This document shows, piece after piece, positions 8,893 through 15,960 of a stretch of 64,000 nucleotides of DNA (the first letter of the stretch is position 1; each line of letters opens with the position of its first letter). Made by a program: the position numbers and the translations under genes. Origin of the DNA: Asanoa ishikariensis (GTDB taxonomy: Bacteria > Actinomycetota > Actinomycetes > Mycobacteriales > Micromonosporaceae); contig NZ_FNQB01000002.1 of the NCBI RefSeq assembly GCF_900107455.1, forward strand, positions 1,488,001 to 1,552,000. Direction: 5' to 3'. Under the pieces are notes generated by a model. The model was not told the DNA's origin. It was given only the letters and a program-made list of their open reading frames with translations, and ran no database searches.

Positions 8893-10376
8893 GCACCGAA
8901 CTCGCCGGTCACGCCGAGGGCGACCGGCTCTCCCCCGCGGAGCTGCGCAAGCTGTTCCTGTTCGAGAAGCTCGACGCCGAGCAGCTCGACTTCCTGGCCA
9001 GCCACGGCGCGGTCGAGCACTACTCGGGCGGCAGCTACGTCTATCGCGAGGGCGAAGAGGCGACCTGCTTCTACGTGCTGCTCAGCGGCACCGTCGCGCT
9101 GAACCGCACCGTCCGCGGTGACGAGATCGAGACGACCCGCACCGACCAGGTCGGCGCCTATGCCGGTGCCACCCAGGCCTACATCGAGCGGATCCCGCAG
9201 ATCTACCTCAACAGCATGGTCGCGATCTCCGACGTGGCGGTCTACCAGCTACCGGCCGACGAGCTGGCCAGGTCGCTGCGCGACTGGTTCCCGATGGCGA
9301 TGCACCTGCTCGAAGGCCTGTTCTTCGGCATGCGTTCGATGCAGACGATGGTCAGCGAGCGCGAGCGGCTCCTGGCCCTGGGCTCGCTGTCGGCCGGCCT
9401 GACCCACGAGCTCAACAACCCCGCCGCGGCGGCCGTCCGCGCGACCTCGGTGCTGCGCACCCGGGTCACCGGCATGCGTCACAAGCTGGCCATGATCGCC
9501 GACGGGCGGGTCGACGGCACGCGACTGCACAAGCTGGTCAACCTCCAGGAAGAGGCGATCAAGCGGGCGGCGAGCGCGCCGGAGCTGACGCCGATGCAGA
9601 CCAGCGACGCCGAGGACGAGGTCGGCGAGTGGCTGGAGGACCACGACATCACGGGCGCCTGGGACATCGCGCCGACGCTGGTCTCCGGTGCGATAGACAC
9701 ACCGTGGCTGGCCACCGTGCGCGACGAGATCGGCCCCGACAACTTCGAGAACGCGTTGCGCTGGCTGGTCTACACGCTCGACACCGAGCAGCTGATGACC
9801 GAGATCGACGACTCGGTCACCCGCATCTCGTCGCTGGTCGCGGCGGCCAAGCAATACTCACAGCTCGACCGGGCGCCGCACCAGACGGTCAACGTGCACG
9901 AGCTGCTGCACGCCACGCTGGTGATGCTGCACGCCAAGTTCCCGCCCGGCATCAAGCTGGTCAAGGAATATGACCGTTCGCTGCCCGAGATCCCCGCGTA
10001 CGCCGCCGAGCTCAACCAGGTGTGGACCAACCTGATCGACAACGCGATCGGCGCGATGGGCGAGACCGGCACGCTGACCGTCCGCACCTGGCGCGAGGAC
10101 GACAACGTGGTGGTCTCGATCGGCGACACCGGCCCGGGCATCCCCGACGACGTCCGACCGCGGATCTTCGAGCCGTTCTTCACGACCAAGCCAGTCGGCG
10201 AGGGCACGGGGCTCGGGCTCGACATCTCCTACCGGATCGTGGTCAACAAGCACCACGGCGACATCCGGGTCGACTCGAAGCCGGGCGAGACCTGGTTCCA
10301 CGTGCTGCTGCCGATGGACCCTGACGAGCCGGCCACCCGGCAGGACCCGGTCGCGCTGGCCGACGGCATCGAGTGA
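8889..10376 (+). CDS. Soluble histidine kinase with cyclic-nucleotide-binding-like sensor domain
   Basis: 495 residues from ATG 8889. The N-terminal cNMP-binding/CRP-like beta-roll (about 18-130: FLFEKLDAEQLDFLASHG, FYVLLSGTVAL) lacks any membrane segment. A dimerisation/phospho-acceptor helix follows with the H-box AGLTHELNNPAAA (H173), a long helical insert of about 150 residues, and an HATPase_c domain with the N box (LIDNAIGAMG), DTGPGIP and GTGLGLD. It should phosphorylate the receiver of the preceding fusion protein. Start and stop overlap both neighbours (ATGA, GTGA), giving a tight three-gene unit. The ligand of the beta-roll is unknown. Confidence 0.93.
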   Translation: MSTELAGHAEGDRLSPAELRKLFLFEKLDAEQLDFLASHGAVEHYSGGSYVYREGEEATCFYVLLSGTVALNRTVRGDEIETTRTDQVGAYAGATQAYIERIPQIYLNSMVAISDVAVYQLPADELARSLRDWFPMAMHLLEGLFFGMRSMQTMVSERERLLALGSLSAGLTHELNNPAAAAVRATSVLRTRVTGMRHKLAMIADGRVDGTRLHKLVNLQEEAIKRAASAPELTPMQTSDAEDEVGEWLEDHDITGAWDIAPTLVSGAIDTPWLATVRDEIGPDNFENALRWLVYTLDTEQLMTEIDDSVTRISSLVAAAKQYSQLDRAPHQTVNVHELLHATLVMLHAKFPPGIKLVKEYDRSLPEIPAYAAELNQVWTNLIDNAIGAMGETGTLTVRTWREDDNVVVSIGDTGPGIPDDVRPRIFEPFFTTKPVGEGTGLGLDISYRIVVNKHHGDIRVDSKPGETWFHVLLPMDPDEPATRQDPVALADGIE

Positions 10377-11050
10377 GCCACATCCTCTTCGACTTCTTCG
10401 GCACGCTGGTCGACTACGACGACGGCCACGCCCGGGCGCCGGTCCGGACGGCGGCCTTCGTCAGCTCGCTCGGTCAACCGATGTCGGCCGACGAGTTCAC
10501 CGCACGGTGGGACGAGGTCTGGATGGCGTGGGAGGCGCGCTGCGCGCCCACGCGCCTGGAGTTCTCGATGCTCGACGTGGCGCGCTCGTTCCTGCCGTCG
10601 GCGTCGCCCGACGAGATCTCGGCCTTCGTCTCGGTCTACATCGCGGAGTGGAACGCGGGCGTGCGCTACCTGCCGGGTCTTTATGAGCTGCTCTTGTCGC
10701 TGTCCCAGCGGCACCGGCTGGCGGTCGTGTCCAACACGCACGAGCCCGACCTGGTGCCGTTCCACCTGGCCGCGATGGGGGTTGCCGGCCTGGTGGAGAC
10801 GGTGGTGACCTCCGTCGAAGTGGGGGTGCGCAAGCCTTCCCCGGAGATCTACTCGTCAGCGCTCGGCCGGCTCGGCATTCCGGCGTCGTCGGCGGTGTTC
10901 GTCGGCGACAACCCGTCCGCGGACTACTTCGGGCCGCTGGCGGCGGGGATGCGGGCGGCTTTCCTGATCGACCCGGCGGCACGGCACACTGCCGTACCGC
11001 CGGCCCATCGCTTGTCCTCGGTCTTCGACCTGCCGTCGGTGCTGGCCTAG
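10373..11050 (+). CDS. HAD-family hydrolase
   Basis: A 225-residue haloacid-dehalogenase-like phosphatase. Motif I is DFFGTLVD (nucleophile Asp7; the second Asp is Phe, as in part of this family), motif II VVSNT, motif III lysine in VRKPSPEIY and motif IV VFVGDNPSADYFG. The alpha-helical cap lies between motifs I and II (C1 type). The GTG start overlaps the kinase stop (GTGA), making it the third gene of the redox two-component unit. The substrate is unknown. Convergent with the ligase gene, 8 bp away. Confidence 0.9.
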   Translation: MSHILFDFFGTLVDYDDGHARAPVRTAAFVSSLGQPMSADEFTARWDEVWMAWEARCAPTRLEFSMLDVARSFLPSASPDEISAFVSVYIAEWNAGVRYLPGLYELLLSLSQRHRLAVVSNTHEPDLVPFHLAAMGVAGLVETVVTSVEVGVRKPSPEIYSSALGRLGIPASSAVFVGDNPSADYFGPLAAGMRAAFLIDPAARHTAVPPAHRLSSVFDLPSVLA

Positions 11051-11058
11051 CTTTTGGT

Positions 11059-12150
11059 CTAACGGGCGGTCCATTCGTGCGCGGTGCCCTCGTGCAGGGC
11101 CTCGTAGACCCGGTCGCGGATGGTGTTCGCCTCTACTGTGGACAGAGTGCGGGTCAGGTCGCGGAGCACGAGCCGCAGCAGCACGTTCTTCTGGCCCTTC
11201 CTCAGGCCCATCCTTTCGCGGGCGGAGTCGGGGAGGTCGGCGTAGCCGGTCTCGCTCCGGACCTCGATCTCCTCGACGGCTGAGGCGTCGTCGCCGAGGA
11301 CGGCACGGACCCGGTCGCCGAGCTGCTCGGCGTCGGCGTCCTCGGCGACGGCCAGGGACAGGTCGCGGCTGGTGGGCGGCATTCCCGAGACCGGGTGGTA
11401 CGGGCTCAGGTCGTGCATCTGTCCCGCCACCCGTGGGTCGGTGGCGCGCAACAGGCGGATGTCGTCGATTCCCTTGACCAGCATGGTGATCCGATCGAGG
11501 CCAAGCCCCATCGCGAGGCCGGTCTTGGTCTCTGGCAGGCCGCTGCCGCGGAGCACCTCGGGGTGCGCGCGGCCACACTCGCCGATCTCGACGCCATCGA
11601 CGTAGATCTCGCGCCCGTCCAGCGTGTAGGGATGCTGGCTGGGCGGCGTCTCGATGCGCTTGCCAGGGAGCACCGCGGCGACGACCTGCTCGATCATCGT
11701 GTTCAGGTCGTCCGTGGTGAGCCGTCGCTGGTCACTGATGCGCCAAAGGTCAAGCTGGTGAGGCTCGCCGACATGCTGCCGATCGATGGCGTCGCGTCGG
11801 TAGCACATGCCAGGCACACTGAGCACGACGTCGTTCTCGGTGAGCTGGTCGAGCAAGGCGGGGATCCTTGCGGTGGTGTGCGACCGCAGCATCCGGTCTT
11901 GGTCCACGTAGCGGCTGTACCGCCGATCGCGCGTAACGGCGGCGTCGTCATACCGCAAACGGTCGTAATTGTCGGCGATCGTGACGATGCGGTCTCCCGG
12001 GTCGCGTCGGACTGGGATGCCCCAGGTGTTGGCCAGGGCGCGCTCGATGCGGTCGACCACGTGTTGTACTGCGTGCTCGCCGGCGGCGGGGTCGGTGAGA
12101 TCACGGCGGGCCAGGGCGGCCTCGAGCTGGGCAGGGGTCAGGTAGGTCAT
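11059..12150 (-). CDS. Monomeric PheS-like class II ligase with C-terminal FDX-ACB domain
   Basis: 363 residues from ATG 12150. The catalytic part matches phenylalanyl-tRNA synthetase alpha chains: motif 2 region CYRRDAIDRQHVGEPHQLD (about 116-134), and motif 3 region with the G-L-A-M-G-L-G-L-D-R-I-T-M-L series at 211-224. Residues 248-363 form a ferredoxin-fold anticodon-binding domain, normally at the end of PheT. This is the layout of single-chain mitochondrial PheRS, not bacterial alpha2beta2 PheRS. The Phe-pocket sequence F-P-F of true PheRS is H173-P174-Y175 here, so a different amino acid or a non-tRNA acceptor is possible. No pheT lies nearby. A leader peptide and hairpin upstream suggest attenuation. 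Confidence 0.85.
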   Translation of the reverse strand: MTYLTPAQLEAALARRDLTDPAAGEHAVQHVVDRIERALANTWGIPVRRDPGDRIVTIADNYDRLRYDDAAVTRDRRYSRYVDQDRMLRSHTTARIPALLDQLTENDVVLSVPGMCYRRDAIDRQHVGEPHQLDLWRISDQRRLTTDDLNTMIEQVVAAVLPGKRIETPPSQHPYTLDGREIYVDGVEIGECGRAHPEVLRGSGLPETKTGLAMGLGLDRITMLVKGIDDIRLLRATDPRVAGQMHDLSPYHPVSGMPPTSRDLSLAVAEDADAEQLGDRVRAVLGDDASAVEEIEVRSETGYADLPDSARERMGLRKGQKNVLLRLVLRDLTRTLSTVEANTIRDRVYEALHEGTAHEWTAR

Positions 12151-12189
12151 GGCTGGTGAGGTCCTCACGGGAGCAGGGAGACGGAAATG

Positions 12190-12217
12190 AGAAACCCCCG
12201 GTTGAACCGGGGGTTTT
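12190..12217 (-). terminator. Attenuator-like hairpin ahead of the PheS-like gene
   Basis: A perfect inverted repeat: AAACCCCCGGT (12192-12202), 3-base loop, ACCGGGGGTTT (12206-12216). Read on the minus strand it is followed by UUUCUCAUUU, then the gene start 41 bases on. It lies inside the leader, not at a gene end, so it fits a transcription attenuator. The 5' arm can also pair with a segment of the upstream leader ORF (ACCGGTGGGT, 12273-12282) through 9 pairs with one bulge, which would give the alternative antiterminator. Confidence 0.65.
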
Positions 12218-12255
12218 CTCGTGGTCTCCCGCACCCACGAGGGGCGCGACTGAGA

Positions 12256-12306
12256 TCAGCGCACGACAGAACACCCACCGGTCACCCGGGGGCAGCTAAA
12301 TCGCAT
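12256..12306 (-). CDS. Putative 16-residue leader peptide of the PheS-like gene
   Basis: ATG at 12306 preceded by GAGG at nine bases; the peptide reads MRFSCPRVTGGCSVVR and ends in TGA. It includes TTT, a very rare Phe codon in this genome, and two Cys codons. The codons Thr-Gly-Gly-Cys contain the segment able to pair with the terminator 5' arm, as expected for ribosome-controlled attenuation. Which charged tRNA or metabolite is sensed is not clear; there is no run of one codon. Inference from position and pairing only. Confidence 0.45.
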   Translation of the reverse strand: MRFSCPRVTGGCSVVR

Positions 12307-12656
12307 CGCCACAAGCCTCACCCACCCAGTGTAAGCCGAACCACGACCATTTTCCGAGCGCTCACCTCCTCCGCGCCGGGGTGACTCTCTGTCGTGGCCG
12401 CTCCGACGTGCCGGTCCTGTGGTGCGCGCGCTGATATCCCGGTGCCGTGATGGTCGTGCCGTTGTGGCAGGGTCGCGGGGCCGTGCCGTCTTTTGCCGTG
12501 CCCGCGCCGCGGGACCGCGCCGTTCGGCCGAGCGGCCCGCGGCCCGACCAGGGGAGCGGACGCGCTGCGCACGCTCGCCGTGGTCGAGGCCGCCCGCGTT
12601 CGCCGCACCAGTGCGGGCCGAGCCGTTTCGGCCCGGCCCGCGTCGGCCACAGTTAG
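12307..12656. other. Intergenic stretch without a recognised gene
   Basis: About 350 bp between the ClpN-domain gene and the leader peptide. Open frames here are short, lack ribosome-binding sites and have no recognisable protein features. The minus strand near 12325-12335 has TACACT, a possible -10 for the leader transcript, with no clear -35. Otherwise nothing is seen. Confidence 0.4.
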
Positions 12657-13262
12657 TCAGGCGGCGGCCCGTAGCTCGGCCTCGATCCGGCGGCGCAGGT
12701 CGTCGACCTCGATGCCGGATTCGGTCAGGACCAGCACGCCGAGGCCTTCGCCTTCGCGGATCAGGCCCAGTAGCACGTGCTCGGTGCCGATGTGCTTTTG
12801 CTTGAGCCGGAGCGCCTCGCGCAGCGACAACTCCAGGACCTTCTTGGCGCGCGGGGAGAACGGGCCACCGGCCAGGTGCCGGCGGCGGCGGAAGCCGAAC
12901 AGCCCGCGGGAGTGCGCCCGGGTCGGTGGCCGCAGCGCGCCTTTGCCGAAGGATGCTTCGACCGCCTTGCGTACCGCCTCCAGATCGATCCCGATCTGCC
13001 TTAGTGCCTCGGCGTCCGCGTCCCCGAGCGCCCGTGGCCCGCGGCCGACGTGCGTCTCGATGCGGGTGCGCATGTCGTCGGCGCTGACGCCGGCCTCGCG
13101 CAACACCCGCCCGGCGATGCCGCCGCCGGCGCCCTCGGGATTGTCGTCGAGCATCGCGAGGAGCAGATGCTCGGTGCCGACCTTGTCGTGCCGCAGCGCG
13201 TGCGACTCGGCCACAGCCCCCTTGACCACTGATCGCGCCCGGTCGGTGAACCGCTCGAACAT
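12657..13262 (-). CDS. Stand-alone Clp N-terminal (ClpC-N) double-repeat protein
   Basis: 201 residues from ATG 13262 (MFERFTDRARSVVKGA), the typical start of ClpC-type N domains. Two Clp_N repeats are visible: KVGTEHLLLAMLDD at about 27-40 and KHIGTEHVLLGLIREGEG at about 145-162, separated by an Arg-rich linker. There is no AAA+ ATPase or ClpP-binding loop, so it is not an unfoldase. It could act as an adaptor, a substrate decoy or a stress-sensing partner. Its start overlaps the stop of the tiny HTH gene (TGATG), so both are made from one transcript and translationally coupled. Confidence 0.88.
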   Translation of the reverse strand: MFERFTDRARSVVKGAVAESHALRHDKVGTEHLLLAMLDDNPEGAGGGIAGRVLREAGVSADDMRTRIETHVGRGPRALGDADAEALRQIGIDLEAVRKAVEASFGKGALRPPTRAHSRGLFGFRRRRHLAGGPFSPRAKKVLELSLREALRLKQKHIGTEHVLLGLIREGEGLGVLVLTESGIEVDDLRRRIEAELRAAA

Positions 13263-13498
13263 CACGCCTCCTGTGACGGTCGCACGACGGGACGCCCGGC
13301 GTGCTTCTTGTGTACCGCCTGCCGGCTCACTTCGAGCGCGGCGGCGATGTCCTGCCACGACCAGCCCTGCGCACGCGCGTTGTCGACCTGCACCGTCTCC
13401 AGACTTTCCAGGAGTCGGCGTAGGGCCAACACGGCGCGTAGGCCGACCTTGGGATCGGTGCTGCTAGCGGCCGCGGCTAGGTCCACTGCCTGAGTCAT
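13262..13498 (-). CDS. Small helix-turn-helix protein, partner of the ClpN-domain protein
   Basis: A 78-residue protein: a helical N-terminal half (LRAVLALRRLLESLETVQV) and a clear HTH (about 44-68: GWSWQDIAAALEVSRQAVHKK) with a basic tail. It is too small for an effector domain, so any signal may come from its coupled ClpN-domain neighbour. The promoter in front is covered by two near-identical inverted repeats, making self-repression likely. The -10 lies so close to the ATG that the message is probably leaderless. Confidence 0.85.
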   Translation of the reverse strand: MTQAVDLAAAASSTDPKVGLRAVLALRRLLESLETVQVDNARAQGWSWQDIAAALEVSRQAVHKKHAGRPVVRPSQEA

Positions 13499-13501
13499 GA
13501 T

Positions 13502-13544
13502 GTCAATTTACGTTGACGCGGAGGATCTGTCAACTCGGGTTGAC
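13502..13544 (-). promoter_or_regulatory. Leaderless promoter with two inverted-repeat operators for the HTH/ClpN pair
   Basis: On the minus strand TTGACA (13528-13533), a 17-base spacer and TAAATT (13505-13510) form a near-consensus promoter; the expected +1 falls on or next to the ATG at 13498. Two dyads overlap it: GTCAACTCGGGTTGAC (13529-13544, perfect, over the -35) and GTCAATTTACGTTGAC (13502-13517, one mismatch, over the -10), 27 bp centre to centre. The far dyad runs into the stop codon of the ArsR-type gene. This is what a tightly repressed, self-regulated promoter should look like. Confidence 0.75.
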
Positions 13545-14327
13545 AAGGTGCAGTGGGTCGCCGGTCTCGACAAGAGACTTGAGGCTGGCGATGATCTGCG
13601 GCCAGCCGGTGTTGATGGCGCTGAGCACGGCGCTGTCCGGCGCGAAGCCGTCGTGGATCACCGTCAGTTTGACCGCGTCGCCGGCCGGCTCGAGCTCGAA
13701 GGTCACTGTGGACCGTGGCTCGGCGGCGAAGGTGGCGCGGTCGGCCTCCGCTATGCCGGACGCCTTGGCCCAGTCGTCGGTGAAGGTGTGCCAGGCGTAC
13801 GACAGTCTGGTGTAGGGCTGCGACGCGATGACCACCTGCTCGGGGTCGGCGATCCGCGCGCCTTCCGCGTGCCACACCATGGGCGAGCCGGCAGTCCAGT
13901 CGGTCTCGAACTCGACCCCCCAGTAGCGCCTCGTGAAGGCCGGGTCGGTCAGCGCCTGCCACAGTCGCTCCGGCGTCGTGTTGATGTACGTGGTGTAGAC
14001 GAACTCGGGCCTGCTCATCGGCGTCTGCTCCAATGCGGTCTTGAGGTCGGCGAGGGCCTGCGCGCGTTGGCGGTCGTACCGGCTGATCCATCGGTCGGCG
14101 ATCGCGTTGACCGGCGCGGCGTTGAGGTAGTGCAGCTTTTCGCGGCCGCGGCGGACCGTCGTGACGAGCTCGGCGGTCTCGAGCACGGCGAGGTGCTTGC
14201 TGACCGACTGTCGGGCCATATCGAGGCCCGCGCAGAGCTCGCGCAGCGTCTGGCCGTTGCGCGCGTTCAGCGAGTCGAGCAGCTCGCGGCGGCTCGGGTC
14301 GGCCAATGCCTTGAACACCAGATCCAC
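13530..14327 (-). CDS. ArsR-type HTH fused to SRPBCC (AHSA1-like) domain
   Basis: 265 residues if started at GTG 14327, which gives the usual (M)DLVFKALADPSRRELLD opening and has GAGGTGAGA upstream; an in-frame ATG at 14354 would lie inside the operator. Residues 1-90 form an ArsR winged helix (ARQSVSKHLAVLETAELV) without the metal-binding Cys motif. Residues about 105-260 form a START-like SRPBCC domain (FVYTTYINTTPERLWQALTDPAFTRRYWG), here an attached ligand-binding pocket. Such fusions are usually autorepressors. Two 16-bp palindromes lie just upstream. The target may be its own gene; the DUF1295 gene lies immediately upstream. Confidence 0.88.
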   Translation of the reverse strand: MDLVFKALADPSRRELLDSLNARNGQTLRELCAGLDMARQSVSKHLAVLETAELVTTVRRGREKLHYLNAAPVNAIADRWISRYDRQRAQALADLKTALEQTPMSRPEFVYTTYINTTPERLWQALTDPAFTRRYWGVEFETDWTAGSPMVWHAEGARIADPEQVVIASQPYTRLSYAWHTFTDDWAKASGIAEADRATFAAEPRSTVTFELEPAGDAVKLTVIHDGFAPDSAVLSAINTGWPQIIASLKSLVETGDPLHLVNPS

Positions 14328-14346
14328 TGGGACTCTCACCTCACAT

Positions 14347-14399
14347 GCAGCCATCTGGCTGCCCTTTATGCTTCGAACGATAGGCAGCCGAATGGCTGC
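14347..14399. promoter_or_regulatory. Pair of palindromic operators for the ArsR-SRPBCC gene
   Basis: Two 16-bp dyads: GCAGCCATCTGGCTGC (14347-14362) and GCAGCCGAATGGCTGC (14384-14399), 37 bp centre to centre (about 3.5 turns). They share GCAGCC-N4-GGCTGC and lie 20 and 57 bp upstream of the chosen start. Location and symmetry suit binding by the dimeric ArsR-type product and self-repression. Confidence 0.7.
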
Positions 14400-14503
14400 G
14401 AGTCAAGCCCGCCAAAAAGTGTCGTACGTACGTTCTAATCTGCTCACATGGATATCGAGCTGGCCACCAGGGGTGGCGAAGGCGGTCCGTGGGGCGATGG
14501 TCC

Positions 14504-15427
14504 TCAGTGGTGTTCGGTGGCGTTCGGGGTGGTGAGCTGACCGTGCGGTCCACGCAGTCGGGGCAGCAGCGCCGGCACCTCGCGCATGTGGTCGGCATAG
14601 CCGCTGCGGCGCTCCAGCGACCGCCGGTCCATCAGCGGAATGCTCGCGGCCTTGAAGAGCACCACCATGGCGACGGGACCGACCACCGTCCACCACCAGC
14701 TCGGCGCGGCGGCCAGGCCGAAGAGCCACAGGCCCCACCACAGGGCGATCTCACCGAGATAGTTGGGATGGCGCGTGCGCCGCCATACGCCGGTCGCCAG
14801 AATGCGGCCGCGGTTTGTCGCCGCGGCCGCGAAGCGGTGCAGTTGCACGTCCGCCGCGGCTTCCAACGCGATCGCACCGGCGGTGACCAGCGTGGCGATT
14901 ACATCGAGCACACCGAAGGGACGTGAGCCGGCGAGGGCGGGCCATACCGAAAGCAGGCCGAGATAGACCACGACTGTGGGCATGAGCTGGATGCCGCCGA
15001 GGTTGACCAGCCACCACGGCACCCGGCCACGGGTCACCCGCAGTTGGTCGTAGCGCCAGTCGACCTTGTGCAGGCCCATCCAGCCGTAGGCCCAGTTTCC
15101 CGTGAGCCGCACGGCCCAGACGGTGATGAGCCCTACGACGAGCACCTGCCGCACCGCGTCGCCGCTGCCCGCGACGACGACCCACCATGCGGCGACGACG
15201 GGTGGGGCGACGCTCCAGTACGGGTCGTAGAGGCTCGCGTTGTCGAACGCCATCGACACTGCGAAGACGACGAGCGTGGCGACCACATCGGCGACGAACG
15301 CGGCCAGCAAGGGATGCCAGGAAGGAGGCGCAGCGACGATCACGACCCAGGCGGAGCCAAGAGCGAGCAGATAAGTGCCGAGCACGACCACCATCGACCG
15401 GGTCCGCGAAACAACACGCCTGTCCAC
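14504..15427 (-). CDS. DUF1295 (steroid 5-alpha-reductase-like) membrane protein
   Basis: 307 residues from GTG 15427, preceded by GGGAGG at seven bases; an ATG at 15394 is the alternative. Seven or so hydrophobic helices run along the protein. The C-terminal half carries the isoprenylcysteine methyltransferase/5-alpha-reductase-like signature (RGRILATGVWRRTRHPNYLGE, then GLWLFG), with the conserved R-H-P-N-Y-x-G-E. Family members are predicted NAD(P)H-linked membrane enzymes of unknown substrate. It lies upstream of the ArsR-SRPBCC gene on the same strand, separated by operators and a 105-bp gap. Confidence 0.85.
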   Translation of the reverse strand: MDRRVVSRTRSMVVVLGTYLLALGSAWVVIVAAPPSWHPLLAAFVADVVATLVVFAVSMAFDNASLYDPYWSVAPPVVAAWWVVVAGSGDAVRQVLVVGLITVWAVRLTGNWAYGWMGLHKVDWRYDQLRVTRGRVPWWLVNLGGIQLMPTVVVYLGLLSVWPALAGSRPFGVLDVIATLVTAGAIALEAAADVQLHRFAAAATNRGRILATGVWRRTRHPNYLGEIALWWGLWLFGLAAAPSWWWTVVGPVAMVVLFKAASIPLMDRRSLERRSGYADHMREVPALLPRLRGPHGQLTTPNATEHH

Positions 15428-15519
15428 GCAAACGCCTCCCGTCGCCAGATCGCGATCATCGCACCGGCCGCGACCACACACCAGGCCCGAACCAGCGAGC
15501 AGCCGGCGCAGCCAGGGCC

Positions 15520-15840
15520 GCGGGCGGAGGCCGCGCTGTGGGTGGAGGCCGCGCTGTGGGCGGACGCCGCGCTGTGGGCGGACGCTGCGCTGCGTTGCGG
15601 AGGCCACCCTGTGGGCGGAGGCTGCGTTGCGGAGGCTGCGCTGTGGGCGGAGGCTGCGCTGCGCCGCGGGGAGGGCTGCACTGCGGAGGCCGCGCTGCGA
15701 GCGGACGCCGCGGGGGAGGGCTGCGCTGCGGCGGAGGCCGCGCTGCGAGCGGACGCCGCGGGGGAGGGCTGCGCTGCGGCGGAGGCCGGGCTGCGGGCGG
15801 ACGCTGCGGCAGAGGCTGCGGTGTGGTGGAGGCAGCGTCG
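15520..15840. repeat. GC-rich minisatellite between divergent genes
   Basis: The 533-bp gap between the DUF1295 gene and the SRPBCC gene contains about 320 bp of imperfect tandem repeats of an 18-bp unit (GCGGACGCCGCGCTGTGG and variants), including a longer unit of about 48 bp repeated twice around 15720-15815. All frames stay open because of the 18-bp period, but none has a convincing start or codon pattern. I treat it as noncoding. The divergent promoters must lie in or beside it. Confidence 0.8.
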
Positions 15841-15960
15841 CAGACGTGGCCGGCGCCCGCGGAGCGAGCGGCCGCGCGTTCTGGCGGCGGGTTCGTGGCT
15901 GGCCCGGTAACGTCGGACGAGTTGCTGTGGATGCCGGCGCCAGCTCGGGGGTGAGCGGAT

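Noticed and set aside
12160-12320. T-box riboswitch ahead of the ligase gene
   Set aside because: No T-box consensus (TGGNACCGCG-like) or specifier-loop stem was found; the leader-peptide attenuator explains the hairpin better.
12307-12656. Possible small gene between the ClpN gene and the leader
   Set aside because: Frames lack ribosome sites and any recognisable protein pattern; overlapping frames on both strands are equally open.
14449-14538. Thirty-codon plus-strand ORF after a TAATCT sequence
   Set aside because: Ends inside the DUF1295 gene, no -35 and no known relative; may be chance.
15044-15910. Plus-strand frame through the DUF1295 gene and the minisatellite
   Set aside because: Antisense to a clear membrane-enzyme gene, then pure repeat. 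The 18-bp period keeps every frame open.
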